Shown here: piece by piece, positions 26,100 through 33,161 of the stretch | Layout of the letters: every line of letters begins with the position of its first letter | How positions within the stretch are numbered: the first letter of the stretch is position 1 | DNA from: Lentisphaerota bacterium | Lineage (GTDB): Bacteria > Verrucomicrobiota > Kiritimatiellia > UBA8416 > JABMPJ01 | Length of the DNA stretch: 41,762 nucleotides | Assembly (NCBI GenBank): GCA_013203785.1 | Contig: JABMPJ010000050.1 | Coordinates: 1-41,762 of the forward strand | Direction of reading: 5' to 3' | The notes under the pieces: generated by a model | Seen by the model: only the letters and a program-made list of their open reading frames with translations | The model's database searches: none | What the model was told of the DNA's origin: nothing | Position numbers and translations under genes: made by a program

Positions 26100-27299
26100 C
26101 TATCTATTTTCCTCCGCCCTACTGGTGACCACCAATCCCACAGGGATGAGCCAGGTCATCATGACGCCGACGACGCCAGCGGGCCAATCGGCCATGCCGT
26201 AGATGTGGACGTGGGCTATGAGGAGTATGATCAATGCGGGGAGCAGGCGCTGATTCACGTTGGTGCATCGGGCCAGCACGCCCAGCAATCGGGCCAGCAA
26301 CCACACCCAGCCCAGCAAATGCAGCGCCACCCCGACCCAACCGGTCGCAAAAGCCACCTGTAGCCAGTACTGGTGTGCGTGATGGAAGTGGGAGGGCGAT
26401 TGGGGCGGATTTGATCGATGATAGTGCTCCTCAAACACCGTGGTGCCCCAGCCGTGACCCCACACCGGACGTTCGCGGACCAGGTTGGGCGTATGCGACC
26501 ACACCACCTCGCGGCCGGCGAAACTGCGCAGCGCCCTGCGATCGGAGAAGCGTGGATTGATCCGCTCGATATTGACGACCAACGCCGTCACGGCGAGCAG
26601 CATCAGCACCGTGAGCACGACTTTGAGGCGCCAGCCAGATGGGATGATAACAGCCGCCAAGCCCACGGTCGCCATCAAAGCCACTTGGGGGCCGCGCGAA
26701 GCAATCAGGAATTCATGCGCCAGACATATCAGGACCCCCACGAGACACCCGAGCGCCGCCCAACGTCGCTCACGCAGCATCCATCCAGAGGTGAGCAACA
26801 CCAAACAAGCCGCCCCGCCCATCATGGCCGAGAGATTCGAGTGGCCAAACGCGAAAGGCTCCAGCTCATGCCCCAGCTGGAAAACCTGCGGCCCGAGGGT
26901 CGCCACCATGCGCGCCAGATCGCACGACAACACCGCCACGATGGCCCAAGCACCATAGAAGAGGAGCCCTTCGATCTTGTGTCGCGTCGGAAAAAGCGCA
27001 GGAATCGCCAGTGTTGCCAGCATCACGTCGGCATACTTGAGCAACTCTCTGAAGCTGGGCCCCGCCACCGGCGAAAGCGGCAGCAGTACAAGAATGAGGA
27101 GGCCCGACAGAAGGAAGAGGAGGCCTGCCGGCTGAAGCCACACCTTGAATCCGCGCGGGTTGCGCCATAGCGCGACGAAGAAGCTTCCGATCAGCAGAAG
27201 ATCCTGAAGGAAGGCCGAGCGGAAGTTCCACACCAGTACGCCGACGACGGTAAAGAGAATGAACCGCAGCGATGCCGGCAACCTCTTGATGCTTAACAT
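26100..27299 (-). CDS. O-antigen ligase/polymerase-family membrane protein (Wzy_C)
   Basis: 399 residues and about ten to eleven helices. ATG 27299 has GGAGG four bases upstream; a longer frame to 27407 begins inside the previous gene. Family landmarks: SRGPQVALMA in mid-protein, then the large periplasmic loop REVVWSHTPNLVRERPVWGHGWGT and HHAHQYWLQVAFATGWVGV. The loop Arg, His and Gly residues are those used by WaaL-type ligases and Wzy polymerases, which join or extend undecaprenyl-linked glycans. WaaL and Wzy cannot be told apart here. It is the last gene of a minus-strand run from pyrK. Confidence 0.83.
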   Translation of the reverse strand: MLSIKRLPASLRFILFTVVGVLVWNFRSAFLQDLLLIGSFFVALWRNPRGFKVWLQPAGLLFLLSGLLILVLLPLSPVAGPSFRELLKYADVMLATLAIPALFPTRHKIEGLLFYGAWAIVAVLSCDLARMVATLGPQVFQLGHELEPFAFGHSNLSAMMGGAACLVLLTSGWMLRERRWAALGCLVGVLICLAHEFLIASRGPQVALMATVGLAAVIIPSGWRLKVVLTVLMLLAVTALVVNIERINPRFSDRRALRSFAGREVVWSHTPNLVRERPVWGHGWGTTVFEEHYHRSNPPQSPSHFHHAHQYWLQVAFATGWVGVALHLLGWVWLLARLLGVLARCTNVNQRLLPALIILLIAHVHIYGMADWPAGVVGVMMTWLIPVGLVVTSRAEENR

Positions 27300-27387
27300 A
27301 GGACCTCCACCTCTCCCTCCCCCTGGTCGGCCGCTCCCACTGCACCCCAAGGGCGTACCCGACGATAGCGCCAGGGGGCGTAAAGAA

Positions 27388-29022
27388 TCAACGACCAACC
27401 CGTGCATCGATGTGCCAGGCCTCCGGCGTCAGGGCCAGGCGGGCACGGCCTTCGCCAAAAGGCTCAAGGGCACTGACGGCGTGGCCGGTGGCCGTCATAA
27501 GTTCCACAGCAGGTCCGCTACCGTGGCCTTGGGCGATCTGCACGATAGCGTGCAGAGCGGCGAGCTTGCGCAGGGCGGTGCCTGCCGCCGCGAAATCCAT
27601 CCAGTGGTGCAGGGAGGCTGGCTCGGCCTGAACGGCGTGCCACCAGTCTCCCTGTGGCAGCGCCTCCGACAGCGGCTGCGCCATGCGCCGCCGAACGGCC
27701 TCGGCCGCGTTGAGATTGCTGGCCATGAAGAGCCAACCGCCTTCGCGCCACAGGCAGGGCTTCTCGGAGACTTTCATACTCGAGTAGATGCCGCTGCGCG
27801 CATCGTCGATAATGAAATAGGGCGCCCCCCCCTCCGCATGGCGCTCTTGGACGAGAAGGGCGGAGCCGAGAGCGGCATTGCAGCGATCCAACAACGATGG
27901 CAGCACCACACCCGCGTCCATATCGGGGGCGACACTGAGAGCCAGAACCAAAGAGGGCGTCTTGATCCCGAGCAGCCGACCGCTAAACGCTTCGCGCAGC
28001 AGCCCCACCGCCAGCAGACCATCCGCAACCACATGGGGCCCCAGTGTCTGGTTATAGAGATCGATCCATTCAAGATTCCCGCTTGCAGCCAGACTGGACT
28101 CCAACAAAGCTGCTGGTGCCAACACCACGCCCCCCGACACCTCACCCAGGCCAGCTTGGAGCCGCTGCCAGTCGGCAGCATCCGCCGTCGCCGCAGGCAG
28201 CGCGCCGAGCATCGGTAGATTGAAGCCAGGCACCAGGCCTGTGAATCCAGCGCGATGGCCCCAACGGCGAAGCATGGGCAGGGCGACCGCCGTGGGCCAA
28301 TCGGCCGAGAGCTCCAAGGGGCCGGAGGCTGAGGCGGCCCAGCCCACTTCACCCCGGGGGATGTCCGCTTCGGCGGTCGGCCAGCGGAGCTGGGCGCGAT
28401 CCATCGCGGCGTCATCAACGGCGGGCAGATCTGAGGCCGCCTCGCCATAGCTCAGGCGCCGGGTCATATCCCGCACCGCGGAAGGGTCCTGCGAGTAGCA
28501 GAGCAGAACGACGCCCTCGTAGATCGCCGCCGAAAGGACCGGGAAATCCGGATCGCCATCGAAACGGTAGCAGGGCACGGCAGAGTGGCCGGGCAACCGG
28601 CTCCAGCCGGGAATCCATCCGCCCGCCATGAGCCAGCGCAGAATCTGCGCGCGCGGGCCGCCCCAGCTCGCCGCCATCCAGGATGGTGGGCCGCCTCGCG
28701 GTGCAGCGGGCGCATAGGCCACCAGCGCGTAGCGTCCGCCCAAACAGCGGGTCAGCCAGCGCCCCGTACCGCTGGACATGAAAGCATCCAGTTCGGTGGG
28801 GTCCCCGCCCAAGACGCTGAACGATTGACGCAAGGCGGGGTTCTGCAGCAGGGCCGCGGCATCCTCGGCCAGATGGTGGTGTTCGCTAACCAGTATGGCG
28901 TTGGCGGGCAGGGCGGCGCGCACGCGCTGCGGCGCATAGGGAAACCAGAGCGACCAGCTGATCGCCAACACCACGAAGAGAGTACCCGGGAGCAGGATCG
29001 TCCAGCGCGGCGGCCTAGTCAC
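27388..29022 (-). CDS. membrane-anchored protein of unknown function in pyrD operon
   Basis: 544 residues from GTG 29022, which overlaps the pyrD stop (GTGACTAG) with GGTGGGG upstream; a longer frame to 29061 would run deeper into pyrD. One N-terminal helix (WTILLPGTLFVVLAISWSLWF) anchors a long extracytoplasmic domain. The body has alternating sheets and helices with phrases such as NAILVSEHHHLAEDAAALLQNPALRQS, and it recalls the DUF3352-like protein at 2253-3812 in style. No catalytic motif is identified. Tight packing with pyrD and the O-antigen ligase suggests co-transcription rather than functional kinship. Confidence 0.65.
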   Translation of the reverse strand: MTRPPRWTILLPGTLFVVLAISWSLWFPYAPQRVRAALPANAILVSEHHHLAEDAAALLQNPALRQSFSVLGGDPTELDAFMSSGTGRWLTRCLGGRYALVAYAPAAPRGGPPSWMAASWGGPRAQILRWLMAGGWIPGWSRLPGHSAVPCYRFDGDPDFPVLSAAIYEGVVLLCYSQDPSAVRDMTRRLSYGEAASDLPAVDDAAMDRAQLRWPTAEADIPRGEVGWAASASGPLELSADWPTAVALPMLRRWGHRAGFTGLVPGFNLPMLGALPAATADAADWQRLQAGLGEVSGGVVLAPAALLESSLAASGNLEWIDLYNQTLGPHVVADGLLAVGLLREAFSGRLLGIKTPSLVLALSVAPDMDAGVVLPSLLDRCNAALGSALLVQERHAEGGAPYFIIDDARSGIYSSMKVSEKPCLWREGGWLFMASNLNAAEAVRRRMAQPLSEALPQGDWWHAVQAEPASLHHWMDFAAAGTALRKLAALHAIVQIAQGHGSGPAVELMTATGHAVSALEPFGEGRARLALTPEAWHIDARVGR

Positions 29023-29947
29023 GGATCGACCCCACCAGTTCAGTAATGCTCGACAGTCCATGGCGCTTCAGATAGGTCACCATACCGTCAATCACCCGCG
29101 TGACTGTCGTTGGATCCGTAAAGTTGGCCGTCCCCACGGCCACGGCCGTGGCTCCGGCGATCACGAACTCCAGGGCATCCTCGGCCGTCTCAATACCGCC
29201 CATCCCAATGATCGGAATGGAGACCGCCTGGGCCGCCTCCCATACCTGCTTGACGGCGACGGGATGCACGGCGGGGCCGGAGAGCCCCCCCACTTTGTTA
29301 GCCAATACCGGGCGACGCGTCTCGATATCGATCACCATGGCGGGCAGCGTATTGATCAGAGAGATGGCATCGGCCCCGGCCTCTTGGGCGGCCTTGGCGA
29401 AGCGCCCCACATGCGGAACGTTGGGGGCCAGCTTGGGAATGAGGGGTAGTCGCGTCCGTTTGCGCACGCGCCGTATCAAATCGGAGGCCATCGTCAGATC
29501 CGTCCCAAACGCAATGCCCCCCTCTTTGATGTTGGGACAGGAAATATTCAACTCCAGGCCGGCAATACCGGGCACGTCATCGAAGCGGGCGGCCACCTCC
29601 TCGTACTCCGCTTCGTCGCGGCCCCAGATATTAACGAGGACCGGTGTATCGAACTGGCGAAGGAAGGGCATGTAGGTTTTGACAAACCCGTCTACCCCAG
29701 GCCCCTGCAGGCCAATCGCGTTGAGGAGCCCACCACGCACCTCGACCATGCGGGGCACATCGTTACCGCCCCAAGGCTCCGCGCAGATGCCTTTGACGAC
29801 AATGGCACCCAGTCGGTTGAGATCCACGAGGTCGGCGTATTCGGGACCATAGCCAAAGGTGCCAGAGGCCACCATGACCGGATTCTTCATCCTGATCCCG
29901 GCAATCTCCGTACGCATGTCGGGCGCAGTCTCTACAGTGTCAGCCAT
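29015..29947 (-). CDS. pyrD: dihydroorotate dehydrogenase, class 1B catalytic subunit
   Basis: 310 residues from ATG 29947, overlapping the pyrK stop by eight bases. It oxidises dihydroorotate to orotate in pyrimidine synthesis. The FMN barrel has MVASGTFGYG (25-34), NAIGLQGPG (77-85), the catalytic base Cys137 in LELNISCPN, the NKVGGLSGPAVHPVAV substrate loop, IIGMGGI and GATAVAVGTA. Cysteine as base together with the adjacent PyrK defines class 1B, which passes electrons to NAD+. An upstream in-frame extension to 30316 is only overlap with pyrK and is rejected. Confidence 0.96.
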   Translation of the reverse strand: MADTVETAPDMRTEIAGIRMKNPVMVASGTFGYGPEYADLVDLNRLGAIVVKGICAEPWGGNDVPRMVEVRGGLLNAIGLQGPGVDGFVKTYMPFLRQFDTPVLVNIWGRDEAEYEEVAARFDDVPGIAGLELNISCPNIKEGGIAFGTDLTMASDLIRRVRKRTRLPLIPKLAPNVPHVGRFAKAAQEAGADAISLINTLPAMVIDIETRRPVLANKVGGLSGPAVHPVAVKQVWEAAQAVSIPIIGMGGIETAEDALEFVIAGATAVAVGTANFTDPTTVTRVIDGMVTYLKRHGLSSITELVGSIRD

Positions 29948-30725
29948 CCCACTCCACTTCAGCCGCCTCAAATACGGGGCCATCGCAGCAGACCCGCTTC
30001 CACGCGACGCTTCCATCCTCTCCACGAATCTTCTGTACGCAGGCCAGGCAAGCCCCGATGCCGCACCCCATATGCTTGTCGAGCGAAAGCCAGGCCGTAT
30101 GCGAGGCAGCCACTCCGCGCTCGCCCACGGCGCGCAGCAGTCCCTCGGGACCGCAGGCGTACAAGACCGGGGTGGCATCGGGATGGGCAGCCAACCAGCC
30201 GTCGACAGCGGCTGTGACAAGGCCCTGCTCCCCCAGCGAGCCGTCCTCCGTCGTGATTCGCACCTCCCAGCCCATCGATTCAAAATCGCCCACACAGAGA
30301 ATGTCGCGTGCGGCACCGCCGCCGATAAAGACCGTGCCGCGCGTCGGGGCCAGCTCCTCGGCCAGGAAACTCAGGGGTGCCACGCCGTAGCCTCCTGCCA
30401 CCAGGAGCGGGCTGTTGCCGGCCGCCTCGACGGGAAAGCCGTTCCCCAGAGGGCCGATCAGGTCAACACGGTCACCCACCGCCATGGCCTCCATGGCCTC
30501 CGTCCCACGCCCGACCGTCTTATAGAGAATCGAGAGCTGCCCGTCACGGGCACGGTAGATACTGAAGGGCCGTCGCAGGACCGATCCATCCAGGCGCGGC
30601 ACCCGCAGATGAACAAACTGGCCCGGCCGCGCCGCCCCCGCCGTATGTGGCGCGCTCAACACCAGCTCACGGTAGTCGCCGCCCACCAACGTATGGCTCT
30701 TAACCTTTGCCTGCTCGATCTGCAT
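29940..30725 (-). CDS. pyrK: dihydroorotate dehydrogenase electron-transfer subunit
   Basis: 261 residues. It carries FAD and a [2Fe-2S] cluster and links PyrD to NAD+. RRPFSIY (51-57) is the FAD-binding motif of the ferredoxin-reductase fold. LVAGGYGVAPL (108-118) and CGPEG (191-195) contact the nucleotide. The iron-sulphur ligands are in CGIGACLAC (221-229) plus Cys246 or Cys247. The ATG at 30725 has no ribosome-binding site, and the mirrored -35 element upstream (30757-30762) places transcription initiation almost at the ATG. It may be translated from a leaderless or very short-leader mRNA. Confidence 0.95.
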   Translation of the reverse strand: MQIEQAKVKSHTLVGGDYRELVLSAPHTAGAARPGQFVHLRVPRLDGSVLRRPFSIYRARDGQLSILYKTVGRGTEAMEAMAVGDRVDLIGPLGNGFPVEAAGNSPLLVAGGYGVAPLSFLAEELAPTRGTVFIGGGAARDILCVGDFESMGWEVRITTEDGSLGEQGLVTAAVDGWLAAHPDATPVLYACGPEGLLRAVGERGVAASHTAWLSLDKHMGCGIGACLACVQKIRGEDGSVAWKRVCCDGPVFEAAEVEWDG

Positions 30726-30751
30726 GGTGGGACAGTCTGTGGTTTTGACCG

Positions 30752-30790
30752 CCCCGGGTCAAGTCAGTCATAAAAAGTGTTGACCCGGGG
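30752..30790. promoter_or_regulatory. mirrored TTGACCCGGGG elements between pyrK and rpsT
   Basis: CCCCGGGTCAA (30752-30762) and TTGACCCGGGG (30780-30790) form a perfect 11-base inverted repeat with a 17-base spacer. Each copy contains a TTGACC -35 hexamer, one facing each divergent gene. A third TTGACC at 30745-30750 pairs with GGTCAA (30757-30762). The symmetry may coordinate both promoters or bind a regulator. Confidence 0.55.
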
Positions 30791-30807
30791 GGTGCGGTCG
30801 GTATCAT
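30780..30807 (+). promoter_or_regulatory. rpsT promoter
   Basis: -35 TTGACC (30780-30785), 16-base G-rich spacer, -10 TATCAT (30802-30807). It would give an rpsT leader of about 40 bases. Confidence 0.65.
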
Positions 30808-30852
30808 GTGCGGGCTTTGAGGAATCAGGTCTGGGTTGGAGAGGAACAGGGA

Positions 30853-31122
30853 ATGCCGAATATCAAGAGCGCTAAGAAACGTTTGCTGACGTCTGAGAAG
30901 TCACGCCAGGGCAACAAGTCTGTCAAGAGCCGCATCACGACCACCCGTCGTAAGTTCATCAGCGCCGTCGCTGGCGATGATAAGACGGCAGCCGATGCTG
31001 CTTTTGGAACCTTCTGTTCGGCCCTCGACAAAGGCGTCAAGCGCGGTGCGATCAAGAAGAACAACGCCAATCGCCGCAAGTCACGCGCGGCAGCACGTCT
31101 GAGCAGCGGCTTCGCAGCTTAG
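30853..31122 (+). CDS. rpsT: 30S ribosomal protein S20
   Basis: 89 residues, a normal length. It binds 16S rRNA early in 30S assembly. The opening MPNIKSAKKRLLTSEKSRQ and the basic helical body, ending in AIKKNNANRRKSRAAARL, are unmistakable for S20. ATG 30853 is preceded by GAGGAACAGG. It stands alone behind its own promoter, divergent from pyrK. In many bacteria S20 represses its own translation; no leader structure is evident here. Confidence 0.97.
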   Translation: MPNIKSAKKRLLTSEKSRQGNKSVKSRITTTRRKFISAVAGDDKTAADAAFGTFCSALDKGVKRGAIKKNNANRRKSRAAARLSSGFAA

Positions 31123-31134
31123 GATTCGCGGTTC

Positions 31135-31287
31135 AGGGGGCGGCCCCTACCAGTGATTCTTCTGAAAACAACCTATGCGGACGGCGACACGCCGTACCTC
31201 CCGTCACCACACATGTGTCTTTAAAGGCCTGTGGGAGGGTCGGGATGTTGCCGACCGTTCGACATCGGGATGCTCCAGAAGAATCAC
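31135..31287. other. structured spacer after rpsT
   Basis: An AGGGG/CCCCT hairpin (31135-31148) follows the rpsT stop. A 12-base perfect inverted repeat, GTGATTCTTCTG (31153-31164) and CAGAAGAATCAC (31276-31287), spans the whole spacer, and its right arm covers the stop codon of the convergent LptE-like gene. Between them lie CCTCCC and GGGAGG arms. It could be a bidirectional terminator, a repeat element or an unannotated RNA. Confidence 0.45.
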
Positions 31288-31796
31288 CAGTACTCCACAA
31301 CCGTCTTAACGATGTGGTGTGCCAAATCTTCGGCGGCATCCGGCAGGGCCTCCAGCTTGCCCAATGAGAGATCACCACTCGGACTGAAGGCGGCTTCACC
31401 GCGTACGCTCCGACTGGTCAGCATTTCACCCGTGCCGCAACGATAGAAATCGACGCGGGCAATGATAATCAGTCGATACTCGCTGGTGGTTCTGGAATTA
31501 TCAGCATCATAGCGGAGCGGCTCCAGCCGGAACTCCAGCAGTTCCACGTCCAGACGGCCATCTGCGGCTTCTTCGGAGACGATCCGCAGCGTGCCGTCCT
31601 GCTGAAACTCCTGTATCGCCGCGCGCGTGGCGGCCACTTCAACCTGGGGCTCCCCGGTCCGGTTGACGAAGGCCGGAACATAGAGACTCCGGATGCCCGG
31701 TGGAAGTGTGGTGCCGAGCCGATACCCCACGCAGCCGCTCAAAAGAGGCCACAGGATGGCACACATGACAACCCGCATTCCGTACCGCCTCATCAC
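31284..31796 (-). CDS. LptE-like LPS-assembly lipoprotein
   Basis: 170 residues. The signal ends in the lipobox LLSGC with Cys22. Immediately after come GYRLGTTLPPGIRSLYVPAFVNRTGEP and VEVAATRAAIQEFQQDGTLRIV. These are the two beta-alpha elements typical of the LptE (LPS-assembly, DUF4390-like) family, which plugs the LptD translocon in the outer membrane. The C-terminus (AAEDLAHHIVKTVVEYW) matches the terminal helix. The ATG overlaps the BamD-like stop by four bases. Presence of LptE implies LPS in the outer leaflet, consistent with the ArnT-like genes. Confidence 0.85.
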   Translation of the reverse strand: MMRRYGMRVVMCAILWPLLSGCVGYRLGTTLPPGIRSLYVPAFVNRTGEPQVEVAATRAAIQEFQQDGTLRIVSEEAADGRLDVELLEFRLEPLRYDADNSRTTSEYRLIIIARVDFYRCGTGEMLTSRSVRGEAAFSPSGDLSLGKLEALPDAAEDLAHHIVKTVVEYW

Positions 31797-32806
31797 ATGG
31801 CACTCCCATCCGGTGTAGCCTGCTGGATGGCCTCCAGTTCGCGCATGCGCAGGCTGACTTTTTCAGCCTGGTCGGCATAGGGAAACTGGCGAAGGAAATC
31901 GGCATACGCAATCAGGGCCGACTCGGGTCGTTTAGCGATCACATCGTAGTAGGAGGCACGATCGTAATAGAGCGTCGAGAGGCGCAGACTGAGCCGGTCA
32001 CGCTCCGCCGTGGCCGCCGTGCTGTTGGGGCTGTCAGGGTAGTCCGTCACGAAACCGGCCAGGGCGGAGAGCGCACGACGGCAACTCGTCTCATCGCGCC
32101 GATTGGTGTCGGCCAGCTTGACGAGACAGCGTGTCCCCCCGTAGGCGGCACTGGAGGCCAGCTCGTTACCGGGCCAGCGCTGACGCAGTTCATCATAGGC
32201 CTCGATGGCCTCGTCGTACTGCTTATCCTCTTCCAGTATCCATCCGATGAGGAAATGCACCTCCGGGACGCGCTCCCATGTGGGACCGTTTTCGGCGAGC
32301 TTGCGAAAGAGTGGCAGGGCACGTTCAGGGGCTTCGAATCCGCCAAACAGAAGCCGTCCGTGGCGGGCGTTCATGACCTCGTTGGCAATTCGAAACTGGT
32401 GGTCCAGGATCTCGTCGTAGTCAGACAAGCCAGAGTAGTAGTCCATCAGGTACTGGAACTCGTTGAACGCCCCAATATACTTCCCACGCTCTTCAAGATT
32501 CTCGGCATAAGCACGCTGGGCCAGGGAGGCCTCGGGCGTATCGTGCCAGGTGTGCACCAGCGCACGATACTGGCGCGCCGCCTTGCGCCGACGCCCCTCT
32601 GCGGCCAGGTTCTGGGCGTGCTCCAGCTGCAGGGCGGGCGTCTCCTGCTCTGGACGCCAGCGGAATCCCGGCTGCTTTCGAGCCGGGCCACTAGCAATCT
32701 CATCATCGAAGCTTCTCGGCTGCGACTCCTGCGCGCCGGCCGTACCCGCCAACGCCAGGACCATCCCCAGTGTCATCATCCCCGCAAGAAATCGTCTGCT
32801 ATTCAT
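31793..32806 (-). CDS. BamD-like/TPR periplasmic outer-membrane assembly factor
   Basis: 337 residues. It has a cleavable signal (MNSRRFLAGMMTLGMVLALAGTAGAQ) but no lipobox Cys, unlike classical BamD. The body is a string of helical TPR-type repeats: ALQLEHAQNLAAEGRRRKAARQYRALVHTW, EASLAQRAYAENLEERGKYIGAFNEFQYLMDYY, and the ending PESALIAYADFLRQFPYADQAEKVSLRMREL. The last is typical of BamD/YfiO and YbgF-type proteins. It is coupled to the LptE-like gene. Role in outer-membrane protein insertion or scaffolding is inferred from fold and neighbour. Confidence 0.75.
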   Translation of the reverse strand: MNSRRFLAGMMTLGMVLALAGTAGAQESQPRSFDDEIASGPARKQPGFRWRPEQETPALQLEHAQNLAAEGRRRKAARQYRALVHTWHDTPEASLAQRAYAENLEERGKYIGAFNEFQYLMDYYSGLSDYDEILDHQFRIANEVMNARHGRLLFGGFEAPERALPLFRKLAENGPTWERVPEVHFLIGWILEEDKQYDEAIEAYDELRQRWPGNELASSAAYGGTRCLVKLADTNRRDETSCRRALSALAGFVTDYPDSPNSTAATAERDRLSLRLSTLYYDRASYYDVIAKRPESALIAYADFLRQFPYADQAEKVSLRMRELEAIQQATPDGSAM

Positions 32807-33161
32807 AGCGACTAAAGGTAGCGGGCCACCGTTCCCTCGGTCAAGCCCGCTCTCATTCTGTCAGAAGATTGTCCGGGGGCTGTGCGTGGCTCCTAACTGC
32901 CGCCCGCATCAATGATTAAAGAACATGGCAGGCTACTGGCCACAAGTAGCCCCGGGACGTCCCGGCCCGAGGGCCGTGCGAGGAGGGTGTACGACTTGGG
33001 CATGTGAGGCCTTCGGGCTTGTCATGCGCAATCCGGGCCTGTTCCTCACTCGGCGCTGGGGCCGGGACGGCCCCGCCCTACGGCGAGCCAACGCGGCAGA
33101 GGGACAGGACACGCTTTGAGCTCGTCAGGTGCTAGCGTCAACATACTCCGTTCCGAAGCCG
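32807..33161. other. GC-rich palindromic repeat region
   Basis: 355 bases without a gene; an open frame at 32925-33119 is an artefact of GC-rich repeats. CGGGACGTCCCG (32953-32964) is a perfect 12-base palindrome, abutting GGCCCGAGGGCC (32964-32975). GGGGCC (33058-33063) pairs with GGCCCC (33069-33074). The GGGACG-type units look like a dispersed repeat family. Strong hairpins may terminate the ABC-F transcript. Confidence 0.55.

Noticed and set aside
26418..27170. 250-residue plus-strand frame
   Set aside because: Antisense to the O-antigen ligase gene; composition (HRRQ-rich) is that of a shadow frame.
29948..30316. N-terminal extension of pyrD by 123 codons
   Set aside because: It overlaps pyrK in another frame and does not resemble dihydroorotate dehydrogenase; ATG 29947 gives the family length.
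32925..33119. 64-residue plus-strand frame in the spacer after the BamD-like gene
   Set aside because: Composed of palindromic GC-rich repeats with no start signal.
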